Positions 8,991-17,999 of a stretch of DNA of 21,524 nt are shown here, piece after piece (the stretch's first letter is position 1; every line of letters begins with the position of its first letter). Origin of the DNA: Gnetum montanum (taxonomy: Eukaryota > Streptophyta > Gnetopsida > Gnetales > Gnetaceae); NCBI GenBank assembly GCA_015680685.1, contig MNCI01003648.1:272053-293576 (forward strand), given 5' to 3'. The notes beneath the pieces were generated by a model that saw only the letters and a program-made list of their open reading frames with translations, searched no databases and was not told the origin of the DNA. A program made the translations under genes and the position numbers.

Positions 8991-9180
8991 AATGAAATGT
9001 CATAGTGATCTTAAGATTATCTGCAAAGGTTATGTGCTTAGTCTCAAGGTCCAAAAAGTTAAATTTATAAATTCCAATAATTAAATTGTTGGACATGATA
9101 GTTACCCTAAGTTATGACCTTTTATGGTAGATTTTATGATATTATCAAATTATTGGATGCTTGAATAATAAATCTAACCT
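8991..9180 (-). other. Possible upstream extension of the EEP frame
   Basis: The minus strand from about 9095 to 9005 reads an open frame, NNLIIGIYKFNFLDLETKH then ITFADNLKITMTFH. A one-base shift leads into the frame that continues toward the EEP domain (VNVLRGVERLLISLG). I do not recognise this as a known domain. It may be the N terminus of the EEP parent protein, a 5' UTR, or a part of a carrier element. Confidence 0.35.
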
Positions 9181-9465
9181 TACCATTGAGTGTAGAAGGG
9201 TGAAAAATGTTGGAAATTACTATTCATATGTTAAAAAAGGACATCATATGCTCGAGTGATGCTAAAATTAAGCTTTTAAGGGTCTTGAGGCACTATGTTG
9301 GGAAAGGGCAAAAAAATAATTTTTAGGATTCCATGGGGTGGATTTGAATTCACCATTGTATTTGAAAGGTTAAAATCTATAGGAAATGACTCTTCATTCA
9401 CTGAAAAAGGCTTCTGAAATTAAAAGTTATGGCTTTTGAGGTCAAAAACCTTAAGGCATAAAAAA
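9181..9465. other. No gene recognised
   Basis: This AT-rich stretch has no clear coding frame on either strand. The plus strand carries several short words such as CTTTTGAGGTC and CTTAAGGCA that recall LTR sequence, but no LTR termini could be set. Confidence 0.35.
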
Positions 9466-9536
9466 TGAGACTTCTCAAGAGGTCATCCATCCTAGCACTA
9501 ATTTAGGACAAGCACGCTTAATTGTGAAATTCTTAT
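9466..9536 (-). other. 5S rRNA-derived fragment
   Basis: The minus strand reads TTAAGCGTGCTTGTC, then TAGTGCTAGGATGGATGACC and TCTTGAGAAGTC, in the order and spacing of the plant 5S rRNA internal promoter: the A-box (AAGCGTGCTTGG), then the C-box (AGGATGGGTGACCTCC). The match covers roughly nucleotides 35-105 of 5S, and about three quarters of the bases agree by eye. The middle element is poorly kept. The 5' third and the 3' end of 5S are not recognisable, so this is not a functional gene. Cassandra-type TRIM elements carry 5S sequence in their LTRs and are a likely source. A decayed 5S copy is the alternative. Confidence 0.65.
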
Positions 9537-9690
9537 CTTATTTTCTACTAATTCTCCAATTTTATTTTTAGAAAATTTTATTAATGTTCTTAAATTTTGA
9601 ATTCTCTGTCAGTTGATGGAAGATTTGAAACCTTCATTAGTTGATGGAAAATTTGAATTATCTATTGGTTTAATAGAAAAAAAATTTTCT
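9537..9690. other. AT-rich spacer with short direct repeat
   Basis: Two copies of TTGATGGAAGATTTGAA or TTGATGGAAAATTTGAA lie at 9613-9629 and 9643-9659. Runs of A and T follow. No gene is seen. Confidence 0.5.
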
Positions 9691-9883
9691 ATTGCTGGGG
9701 GCAAGGGTAGAGATGATAATAAGAGCAGTGATGGTGGTAGCAGTCACGAGGACATGCAAGGAGATTGGTAGAAGCACAAGGATGGTGGCAATGGCGGTGG
9801 ACAGTGGTAAGTAGTGGGTGGTGGGCAATGGGTGGTGGTTATCAAGGTCTACATGACCATTATCATGGTATGCAAGGTCCTTA

Positions 9884-9966
9884 ATAGGGCCTTTGTGGCC
9901 TATGTGGGCCTGCATGGCCCTTGGCAGGGCCTAAGTAGCCCAGGAAGGGCCTACATAGCCCTTACA
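9884..9966. repeat. GGGCCT/AGGCCC palindromic repeat cluster, left copy
   Basis: Units such as GGGCCTTTGTGGCC, TGGGCCTGCATGGCCC, GGGCCTAAGTAGCCC and GGGCCTACATAGCCC follow each other every 15-28 bases. Each is an imperfect palindrome GGGCCTAC-RTAGCCC. A related cluster lies at 10717-10845, on the other side of the minisatellite. Confidence 0.7.
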
Positions 9967-9997
9967 AGAGCATCATGGTTTTCTTGTAGCGATGTTG

Positions 9998-10222
9998 GAG
10001 GGAAAAATGATTTTTGGCACTAACATTGTCCATGATGCATCAGAGGGGGTAACGATCATAAGTGTTGATACTATCCATAGTGTGCTAGAGGGGATGATGA
10101 TTTTTGATGTTGATGATGTCCATGGTGCGTTGGAGAGGGTGATGATTTTTTATGCTAGTGGTGTTAGCGATGCACTAGAAGGAGTGATGATTCTCAATGT
10201 TAGTGGTGTTCATGGGTGCTGT
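9998..10222 (+). repeat. 45-bp minisatellite, five copies, 15-residue frame
   Basis: Five consecutive 45-base units start at 9998, 10043, 10088, 10133 and 10178. In the frame beginning at 9992 they translate as five related 15-residue units, for example EGMMIFDVDDVHGAL, ERVMIFYASGVSDAL and EGVMILNVSGVHGCC, with no stop inside the array. The DNA units share GAGGGGGTGATGATTTT-like starts and GATGTCCATGGTGC-like ends. There is no evidence that a protein is made: the frame has no upstream coding context and ends shortly after at 10228. Confidence 0.8.
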
Positions 10223-10716
10223 GGGTAGTTGAAAATTACAGTGAATTTTTCAACATTGATAGAGGCAATGGTAGTAGTAGCAGTGTAGGCAATAGTGGTG
10301 GTGACGGTAGTGTAGGTGGCGGTGAAAATAGCCTACATGGAAATGACAAAAAATGTGGTGAATTTCATGGATAAGGGTTTTAGTTGTGCAAAAAGTGGTG
10401 AATAGTAATGAGTGACACGGTGAAGGGTGAGTTGGTGGAGGTGCATGAGGACAAGGGTCTCATAGGTAGCATAGGTAGGTGAGACATGCAAGCACATGGA
10501 GTAGCAGTGATGGTGTTGGATAGCAACAGGTGGCATTGTGGCACAAAACATAGACAAGCAGGTGGCAACAATGGAGCAATGATAATGGTATGGGTAGGGG
10601 AAATGAACAATGGTGGGCAGGAAGCACTTGAGGTGATCATCGGCAAGTAGTGGGTGAGGAAGCTAGTGTCAGTTGAGGGCGACAACCTTGAGAAGGGACA
10701 TCATAGTCAGTCCTAC

Positions 10717-10845
10717 AAATAGGGGCTACATAGCCTTAAGGGCTAGTGTGGCCCTATGTAGGGCTATGCTGTTTACATAGGCCTACGTAGCCCTTGCAGG
10801 GCTAGCGTGGCCTACATGGGCCTATGCAGCCCTTGCAGGGCCAAT
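10717..10845. repeat. GGCCTACGTAGCCC palindromic repeat cluster, right copy
   Basis: Repeated imperfect palindromes include GGGCTACATAGCC, GGCCTACGTAGCCC, GGCCTACATGGGCC and two copies of GCCCTTGCAGGGC, spaced 20-30 bases. The same core words occur in the left cluster at 9884-9966. The arrangement is consistent with hairpin-forming direct repeats around the minisatellite. Confidence 0.7.
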
Positions 10846-10874
10846 GCAACCTACAATTATTATTATTATTTTAA

Positions 10875-10912
10875 ATTTGAACCGAGGGATTGGGGTTTGA
10901 ACCCACAACCTC
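10875..10912 (-). other. tRNA-like T-arm / pol III B-box remnant
   Basis: The minus strand reads GGTTGTGGGTTCAAACCCC. It contains a TGGG-TTCAAAC-CCCA stem-loop, the canonical T-arm with a seven-base loop, and a B-box like GGTTCAAACCC. No A-box, acceptor stem or anticodon arm is visible at the right distance, so it is not a tRNA gene. A tRNA-derived SINE remnant or LTR-internal sequence is possible. An ATT microsatellite lies just to its left (10855-10870). Confidence 0.4.
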
Positions 10913-12960
10913 CTGCAATAATAAATTTAAAGTTAAATTTTTTTTAACTTTTTATTATTATTTTATTCTACCTTGCCTCAGCAATTGACATGGTGGTTTG
11001 GTCAATGACAAGGCATGGGTCCGATTTGGGTAAATGGTGATTTCAAGTTTGACTCTTGATCCTAAAATTTGAACTTTTTTTTGTAATAATTTAATAATTT
11101 AATATTATTTTAATGCACACATAACAAGAAATTTAAAACAACGATATCTCTAAAACTGTAAGTTCGATCGAGATGAAATTTATATCGCTAGAATAATCTC
11201 AAAGAGTATTATGAGTTGGATATGGTCTGAAGGTACAAAAAATAAGTGGGGTTTTCAAAATGTTTAGGGTCCAAACTAGCTTATTCTACCAATTAGACAT
11301 CCCTAAACTAACGTATGGATGATCTTGAGGACCTTTAAGATGATTTAGTTTCAATTATAATGATATACTAATCTTTTGAACAAAATGTAATACCTATATC
11401 TTTATAATTTTGCAAGTTAAGAGGCATGTTATAGGGGATCATAATTATATCTTAGTGAGGTACTAAGGAGAAGCAAGACATGACAACATTACCCACCAAG
11501 TATTGGTTTTCCTATGGATCCCATGATAATAACCTTTATTAATTGAGTGAGGATGAACCAATCTTTATTACTAGGCTTTCTTCTTTAAACTTAGTAATAT
11601 CTTTATGATTGTTATGTAAGGATAGGTATCACCAAGTTATAGTAGCTAGGTATTTTAGAGATACTAATTTTCAAACAAGACCAAATCAACTTAGGTCATG
11701 GATACTAATCTTCTAGAAGGAACTTAACAATGACTTGAATCCATTACATTCTAATAATAATATAAGATGGGTAAGAGTTACCTAGATCGGTGTTTTATCA
11801 ATGTTTCTTGTAGTTGATATACCTTGAAGAGAGGCATATTTAGATCTCTTAATCACTGATATCATTGAATGAATCTTGGTTGGTGGGGTTCATGTTGAAC
11901 ATGATACACTTCATGATTCTTTTGTAGATGTATAGATCATCTCGGCATATGACACATTTGGTGATGGTCAATGGCTCTATTCTTGATAGCTATTGTTGAA
12001 GAACTAAAAGAGTCATCAAGAAGAGACTAATATCTTCAAATATACAAAGATAATGTATCACATAATTCTACTTAAATTAGTCAAGTATAGGGACAATGAA
12101 GCTAAAAGATAAAGGGAAAAATTAGTTAGGAATTTATCACCAAGGAAATATGAGAGTTTAATGTTAAAGAAAAAAGGATATCAATAGATAGTAGAAATAA
12201 TGGAAATTATTATGAGATGCCCCTATCTATGAAGAGCATTTTTATATAGGCTCTTTAGGAAGAGTGTAAGAATAGCTTGGAATGAAAGATATCAAGAAAA
12301 AGTTTTCAAAGCTAATGAGAATTATAGGATTTTTGGATCTTTTTCTATTATTTTTGGAAATTTTTTTTGAATTTTTTGGTACACAATTTTTATTTTTATT
12401 TTTGTAAAAGTATGAAAAGACATAATTTTCTACAGGAATTGGTGGTGGGGGAGGAACACATTTAAAATGAGAGGCAAAATTGGGAAGAAAATGGAGGAAA
12501 TGGATAAAATAAGATAGGAACTATGCTCTATGATTAATAAATAGGATACATATTAGTTATTACTCAATTCAAGCATTATTCTAAAAGATGTAGATGCTAT
12601 TATTATCAAATTGCATTGGTATAAGGTATAATGAGGTAGATCCATTTATTAAGAAATCAAGGTGTAGAAAGGAGTTTTCTATTGATGATGTTTTGAAATG
12701 TAAAAAGCTTAAGCATATCTACAAGAAAATAGAGGGAAACAAGGAGAATTAGAAGATAGGAGAGAAAAGGTTAGGATATCATCAATACACTTGTCATGAT
12801 GATGCTGTTATGCCATAGAAAGAAAACATAGCTAAATCATGTAATCAAATGAATAAAAGATGCCATAAAATTAGGAATGCACTCCTTAACCTTGCCTAAA
12901 CTCATCACTTCCTAACCTCACTTAGATTCATCACTTCCTTATTAGGAAAATAGATTCCTT
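10913..12960. other. Unassigned AT-rich region, possible 3' side of element 2
   Basis: No domain could be assigned. Because element 2 reads on the minus strand and its pol frame ends near 12968, its 3' untranslated region and 3' LTR should lie here. A minus-strand TATA box (TATATAAA) at 12248-12241 and a pyrimidine-rich tract ending TTTTCTTGTAG near 12775-12722 would suit such a region, but no LTR ends were found. The block at 11130-11200 (ACGATATCTCTAAAACTG) looks like typical plant LTR sequence. Confidence 0.35.
12241..12248 (-). promoter_or_regulatory. Candidate TATA box on the minus strand
   Basis: The minus strand reads CCTATATAAAAATGCTC, a good plant TATA box. It has the same orientation as element 2, downstream of its pol, where a 3' LTR promoter would be expected. 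In AT-rich DNA such a match can arise by chance. Confidence 0.3.
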
Positions 12961-13029
12961 AAAACCTTACCAAAGAGCAAACTTAAGGATAAGAACAAAG
13001 GAATGAAAATTTGAATAAGTAGCACTTTT

Positions 13030-14110
13030 ATTTTCTTTTATAAGAGCTAGCCCACATACATAATAGAATTTCAGAAAAACTCTATTAACTGGTTTAGAAA
13101 ATTCTTGTTCATCCAAATTGGCAATCTTGTAGGGTCTATTATTGAAAGCTTTGGTAACTGTGAAGGATCCTTGCTAATTAGTTGAAAATTTTTCCATTTT
13201 AGAATTGGAAAAAGGGTGAAGAATAAGATCAACTTCATGTATTTCCCATAGACAAACATGAGGTTATTGATGGTTATATAACTATAGTTGATAGTTGAAG
13301 ATATGCATGGTAGCTTCTTATCAATGTTTTTCAAGTAGATCAAGTTCAAGGCACCTCATTTGATCACATACTTTATCTAGTATTTAATCATGAAGAGATA
13401 ATTGAAGAACAGAGATATTATTTTTAGTAGGTAACATAGCTTCAGCTTCATAAGATAGAAAAAATTAGATTTTTCCAATGGTTATTTTGAGGGTAATGTG
13501 ATGAATCTAAGGACATGAGGTAATTGAGTATGCCAATTCTTTTGGATTTTCCCACCATGATTCTTAGGAAATAGATTAGAAGCTTAGTTGTAAGCTTTTC
13601 TAGATCATTTTCTTGAGGATAATATGATGATTAAAATGCTTGATGGATTAGATATTGAGAAAAAAATTAGAAACTTCTTTGTTTTTAAATTAAGATCCAT
13701 TATCAGTGAAAATGGTAGAAGGAATACCGAATCTTATATTGATTCAGAAGAAAGCAACAAATATATTTTGAAATAGTAAAACATAGTGGAATAGCTTCAA
13801 TTAATTTTGTAAAGTCTTTAGTTGCTGTAATAATAAATTTATGCCCAAAGGAAAAAGTTGAATTAATAAAACTAGTTGAATTAAGATTCCATTTTTGAAG
13901 AGTCCAAGTAATTTAAAAAGTGTGAAGTTCTTTAGAAGAAGTAAATAAGAGAAGAATGCCTTTAGCAAACATTATAAGTTTTGACATGATTGTGAACATT
14001 TATGTTCATGGTAGGCCACCAATAACCAAGGAGCAAAGTATCATAAACAAGAGATCTTGGACCAAAATGACCATCAAAAAATCTAAAATAAACTTATTAT
14101 AGCATAGCTT
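13030..14110 (-). pseudogene. INT: Integrase of element 2
   Basis: Minus-strand landmarks in order are: FDGHFGPRSLVYD near 14075; GYWWPTMNINVHNHVKT near 14025-13975, the zinc-finger helix region; KELHTF then TWTLQKWNL near 13930-13890; SFGHKFIITATKDFTKLIEA near 13852-13795, where the expected first catalytic Asp is Lys; RFGIPSTIFTDNGS near 13735-13690 with the second Asp; SSYYPQENDLEKLTTK near 13635-13585 with the Glu; and the C-terminal part LDLLEKH near 13340, FTVTKAFNNRPYKIANLDEQ near 13165-13105 and KPVNRVFLKFYY near 13095-13060. The C-terminal pattern without chromodomain fits Tat elements. The frame is broken by TAG, TAA and TGA codons and some shifts. Confidence 0.85.
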
Positions 14111-14394
14111 TAGATTTAGAAATATTCAAGAAATAAAATAGCATGCCATTAGCAAAAATGTGATGTAATGTATTATCTTCAATAATTCAAAAATGTTTTG
14201 AATGTTTTTGCAAAGCATCTTTTTATAAGTTTATCATATAGCTAGGTGTTTGACTAGTACCTAATTTGTATAATAAATTAACATAGTAATCATCTTTAGT
14301 AACTAAAATTTTATCCATATAATCATAAATACTAGATTCTAATAATAGGAATATTAGAAAACTTTAAAGGATGATGAATTTCAAAAAATATTTT

Positions 14395-14810
14395 TGGATT
14401 AAATGCTAGAGCAAGCATAGCTAAAGAATCACAAAATGTATTAGAACTCTTAGGAATATGAACAGAAATACAATTTTAAAAATATAATGCAGGACTTTTA
14501 GCCATTGTAAAATAAAGAATTAAATGTTTAGCTTTACATTGATAAGGACTATTAAATTGATTTATAATAAGCAAAGAAACTTCATGTACTTGTATATATT
14601 ACATACCTAGTTGTATAGACATGAGCATATCTTGAATCATGATTTCATACTTAATAATGTTACCTTTGCATGGAAATTCAAGTCTAGTTATCTTAAGAAA
14701 AATTTATCTATTGAAATAAATAAGTAATGAAATAACAAAAGAAGCATTGTTGAAATATACAAATGCATCATAGTTAGTAGGAACGCTAAAAAAATATTGT
14801 TCATTAATGA
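14395..14810 (-). pseudogene. aRNH: Second (archaeal-type) RNase H of element 2
   Basis: On the minus strand: FSVPTNYDAFVYFNNASF near 14790-14740; RLEFPCKGNIIKYEIMIQDM near 14685-14625, with the Glu of the N-N-I-A-E-Y motif kept; EVSLLIINQFNSPYQ near 14580-14540, where the Asp of GDS is changed to Val; and HIPKSSNTFCDSLAML near 14455-14410, the I-P-R-N-ADALA end motif. This is the extra RNase H found between the gypsy RNase H and integrase in Tat elements, believed to have been acquired separately. Several stops interrupt it. Confidence 0.82.
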
Positions 14811-15958
14811 AGTAATTTTTTCTTTAGATTTAAATGATGTTTTTATCACTGATACTAATATTTTATTATGTTTGTATAGAACCAAAGTATATGTTAGATG
14901 AATGAACTTATGTAAAATACATCAGTAGTAATAAATACTAAATATAATACATGTATATAATATTTATGTAACTTAAACATGTATTCTATATATTTTGCTA
15001 AAAATAACACTAATAGCTTAAATAGTTCATACAAAGATTGAGTAGAGATTTATAATTTTATTCTAAGAAATCTATTTTGCAACATTCTAAGAATAGATAT
15101 TGTTCATCTTCTATCATTTGTGGTAAACACAATCAACCTATTCTATATTCATGTTGCTCATCATTCTATCTTCTAGTTTCAACTTGAAGATGATGTGATT
15201 CCATTCTTATCCTACTAATTGGTGCTTTTATGGATATTCGAATTATTGCATATAAATATTTTTTTTATCATGTCTACCACCTCTAATATTTTTCCAATAA
15301 AATTAAAGCTTATTTTTTTGTATTTGTGCCTTATTTTGCTATCTATCTAAAATTTTCTTTGTAACAAGTTTTCAAGCTTGTTCTAAATTTAGTTTTTCAT
15401 CAATATTATCAATACCTCATTTTTATAGTTACAATTTTCCTTCATGGAACCATCGCTATTGTTGATATTTTTGAATAATCTCTTCTAATATCTTATTGCT
15501 ATTTTTATTTCTCAAGCAAAATATTAATAACTAATATATTACTTTAAATTATAATGGGAAAAAATTATCTTCTAATAAAAATATTACATATGAATGTTAA
15601 GTTTTCACCTTGAATTCATCTAACAAGAGCTATTTTAAAAATTTTCAAGTTTTTTCCATGATTCTTAATCAAGACATGGGCTCCATACCATACATCCATA
15701 AAGCATTGTAGTTTGTACAATTATTTGAAAAAGATGTTTTTGAATTATATAAATTAAAATATTATTATTGCTATGTTTATTCTTGTAGTATTTGGTGAGA
15801 TCTACATAAGAAGATTAACAATGACTTAACCTTTGATAGTGCTTTGAAGCATATGTTAAATCAAATGCAATTAACAAAGCTTTCTAATTAGCTAATATAT
15901 GATTATCACAAAGGTTAGCATTAATAGAGTAAAGGATACTATTTTTATTAATAATATA
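14811..15958 (-). other. Linker region of element 2 pol, not resolved
   Basis: This AT-rich stretch lies between the two RNase H domains, longer than the usual connection. Only scattered possible motifs are seen on the minus strand, for example LIAFDLTYASKHYQRL near 15870-15830. Extra length could reflect a small insertion. Nothing else is recognisable on either strand. Confidence 0.4.
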
Positions 15959-16195
15959 ATTGTTAGAAGATAATAAGTAATGGCTTCACTTTTCAAAGTG
16001 AAGAAAAGATCAAGGAAAGCTTTCTTAGTTTAATGATATTTCTTTTTGACATAAATAAAAGCATGAGAAAGATAATAAATGGGTATGTTAGTAATGTCTT
16101 CATGATGCTAGCAAAGCATAGGAGCTATGGAGTATTTACAATTAGAGATATAAAGATAAAAGGGTTTTTCAAAATTTGGAGGTTACTAGACTAGT
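15958..16195 (-). pseudogene. RNH: Gypsy-type RNase H of element 2
   Basis: The minus strand reads PPNFEKPFYLYISNCKYSI near 16180-16125, the start of the RNase H domain after the RT thumb. The first catalytic residue of the family is not clear. It continues NIPIYYLSHAFIYVKKKYH near 16090-16040, matching the A-I-Y-Y-L-S block, then a stop, and KKAFLDLFFTLKS near 16030-15990. It directly follows RT in the same direction. Confidence 0.72.
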
Positions 16196-16199
16196 AGAA

Positions 16200-17090
16200 A
16201 GGTTAAAGCTTAATTGATAGCATTAAAAGCTTGTTGATAATTATGATTCTAATAGAAAGTTGTTGATAGTTATAAGAGGTGAGACAAGGATCAAAATTTA
16301 TTGGTAAGGTTTACAATAAAGTAACAAATACATTGCAAATAACCTTGAAGAATCTTCATATCTTTGAGGTTTTTGGGAGCATGGAGATCTTGAATAGCTT
16401 TGATCTTTTTGGGATTAATGATAGAACCTCTTTGGAGATTAGAAAGCCAAGCAGATTTCTAGTAGTAACATTAAAAATGCATTCTTAGGATTGAAACGAA
16501 GGTTAAAATTGTTGAAGCTATCAAAAGATGGAAGGGATGATTTTCTACATCTTAGGTTTGATAGTAAGATCATCAGCATAATCATTAACAATTTTGAACA
16601 TGATGTTATGAAAGATATAAGTCAGGATTCTTTGTTAACTATCACTAATGTTTTTGAGTCTAAAGGACATCATGGTATAGTAGAAAGATCCTTAAGGAAT
16701 CATAAAGATAGTGTAATATTAATGTTCATGGTTAATTTGGATATGATTATAACTAGAAAAGTCATTTATAAAGGATAATAAAGAATGTCCAATAGTTGTA
16801 TTAATAAGTTGATCAAGTTTCGAAAGTCGAAAATTAGAGTAACCTTGTTGAGATTTTGAAAATTAATGCAAATCCTTATGCTTCAATTTTTTAAGGTACA
16901 ATAATCATGTTTAATATTCAACTTGAGTAATCAATTAGTTTATGAATTGACTGATATGGAGTTTCATAATTTATTTTTTAATCATTTAGGCAAGGGTGTA
17001 TTTAAACTTATGAACGTGTTGTTTGACTAGTGTAGAACCTTTTTATAGGATGATGTTTTGTTAAATAAGGTTGGGATCTAGTCCCAACAT
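16200..17090 (-). pseudogene. RT: Reverse transcriptase of element 2
   Basis: Minus strand: AFSWGY, stop, DMLGLDPNL near 17115-17065, the motif that opens Tat/Athila RT; SSWILNMIIVP near 16920; KLDQLINTTIGHSLLSFIND near 16820-16765; SYNHIQINHEH near 16760; FYYTMMSFRLKNISDS near 16700-16655; ILTYIFHNIMFKIVND near 16630-16585; and the catalytic block YADD at 16580-16569. Then come GSIINPKKIKAIQDLHAPKN near 16430-16370 and MKILQGYL near 16355, the thumb. The YxDD motif is kept with Ala as x. It is the only recognisable RT palm in the window. Nonsense codons (TAA, TAG) break the frame. Confidence 0.88.
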
Positions 17091-17099
17091 ATCCTAATA

Positions 17100-17440
17100 G
17101 CCCCAAGAGAAAGCTTTTAAATATCTTTAAATAGTTTCTAGTTAACTCTAATTACTGGGATTCTAAAAGGTTCATTCTTAATTAAAAGATCTTTCATTTA
17201 CCTTAATGATTATTAATGATCAAAGAATTATTAGTTAAGATGGATTCTTTGTCTAGGAAGAAGGAATTAATATTAGAGATAAGAGTTTTCTCAGATATAT
17301 CAATAAAGGCAATGAGAACTCTAGGTGAAGATAAAATAGGTTTGGAGAAATTAATAAAATTAGGATTAATTTATCAGATTACCTATCCTTACAAATTATT
17401 TAAGACTAACAATTCATTCAAGCTTTAAATGATACTAGAA
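17100..17440 (-). other. Protease-RT linker region of element 2
   Basis: The minus strand from 17360 to 17220 has an open frame (NPNFINFSKPILSSPRVLIA and on) that leads toward the RT start, in the position of the protease-RT linker. No protease active-site motif is visible. Short plus-strand open frames here are antisense to it and are not called. Confidence 0.35.
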
Positions 17441-17609
17441 GCCATGGTCCTACAACATGGTAGAATATTTTATTAATTTATATAAATATAAAGAAAATTA
17501 CTAATGTTATTATTAAAGAAAATTTTAAGTATAAAGATTAAAATATTTAATAGAAAAATAAGAAAGAAAACTTTTAATAACAAGCATTAAAAGTGCTTAT
17601 AGTAAGTAA
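17441..17609. other. AT-rich junction between element 2 and LTR-A
   Basis: No coding frame is seen. An inverted repeat AAGCATTAAAAGTGCTT lies near 17583-17599. Element 2 sequence is lost somewhere here, before LTR-A starts. Confidence 0.4.
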
Positions 17610-17626
17610 TGGTACATGATGAGAGT

Positions 17627-17803
17627 AGTTACTCTAATTATTAGAGTGGTTACTCTAGTGGTTACTCTAGTAGTTACTCTAATTATTAGAGTGGTTACTC
17701 TAGCGGTTAGTCTAGTAGTTATTCTAATTATTAGAGTGGTTACTCTAGCAGTTTCTTTTGCAGTTATTCTAATTATTTGAGCAGTTACTCTAATTATTAG
17801 AGT
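17627..17803 (+). repeat. 45-bp higher-order palindromic tandem repeat in U3 of LTR-A
   Basis: A 21-base palindromic unit, AGTTACTCTAATTATTAGAGT, starts at 17627, 17672, 17717, 17762 and 17783. Between the first four starts lie two 12-base units each (GGTTACTCTAGT and variants), giving a 45-base higher-order period of 21+12+12. The core ACTCTAATTATTAGAGT is self-complementary. The array sits just upstream of the TATA box at 17819. The minus-strand open frame over it (a TTLIIRVTT-type repeat) is a by-product. Confidence 0.88.
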
Positions 17804-17818
17804 AGTTGCTTCCAAGTC

Positions 17819-17826
17819 TATAAATA
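17819..17826 (+). promoter_or_regulatory. TATA box of LTR-A
   Basis: TATAAATA preceded by CAAGTC. The same TATAAATA follows ATATC in LTR-B at 20835-20842. In both copies the poly(A) signal lies about 175 bases downstream, which fits a conserved LTR promoter layout. Confidence 0.7.
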
Positions 17827-17993
17827 TAGTGCCTAGGCGCACAATTGGGAAGAAGTCTTTTAGCAATCAAGTAGTGAAACTCTTGTAGTTTGTTTAAAAT
17901 TTAGAGTATTTTCCAAGTGCTCGTAGCAAGAGGTCTAAGTGTGGACAGATCTTTATTCAAGCATTATGTACCTGAGCACACCTTGTGTATGGC

Positions 17994-17999
17994 AATAAA
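17994..17999 (+). terminator. Poly(A) signal of LTR-A
   Basis: AATAAA in GGCAATAAAGACGAGCT. It is conserved in LTR-B at 21012-21017, at nearly the same distance from the TATA box. Confidence 0.6.

Larger units (their letters stand above)
9690..10860. repeat. GC-richer low-complexity island
   Basis: Base composition shifts sharply from the surrounding AT-rich DNA to G-rich plus-strand sequence with GGTGG, GATGG and GTAGCAG words. It contains the 45-bp minisatellite and two GGCC-rich palindromic clusters listed separately. Short open frames here on both strands (for example minus 10685-10380) are low complexity and have no family motif, so I do not call them genes. The sharp edges suggest an inserted block, but its identity is unknown. 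Confidence 0.6.
12960..17440 (-). mobile_element. Element 2: degenerate Tat-lineage Ty3/gypsy pol
   Basis: Minus-strand domain order is RT (17090-16200), gypsy-type RNase H (16195-15960), a second, archaeal-type RNase H (14810-14395), and integrase (14110-13030). Two RNase H domains in this order are the hallmark of the Tat lineage (Tat/Ogre). Gag and the 5' LTR are not found; the element is cut at about 17440-17610, where the plus-strand LTR-A begins. The 3' LTR is not recognised. All domains carry stops and shifts. Confidence 0.85.

Noticed and set aside
9466-9536. Functional 5S rRNA gene
   Set aside because: Only the middle part is recognisable, the intermediate element is poorly kept, and the 5' third and 3' end are absent.
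10333-10685. Minus-strand open frames of 74 and 101 codons rich in His, Thr, Pro and Ser
   Set aside because: Low-complexity by-product of G-rich plus-strand repeats; no conserved motif and no coding context.
12715-12780. Pyrimidine-rich tract ending in TAG on the minus strand as an intron acceptor
   Set aside because: No donor site and no flanking coding sequence in matching frames could be tied to it; such tracts are common in AT-rich DNA.
16279-16778. Two plus-strand open frames of 69 and 95 codons
   Set aside because: They are antisense to the clear minus-strand RT of element 2 (YADD and thumb motifs).
17627-17803. CRISPR-like repeat array
   Set aside because: Units are contiguous and composite without unique spacers, and the context is a plant LTR.
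17597-17866. Minus-strand open frame with TTLIIRVTT-type repeats
   Set aside because: It is the translation of the palindromic tandem array in LTR-A; the repeat structure explains the open frame and there is no independent sign of coding.
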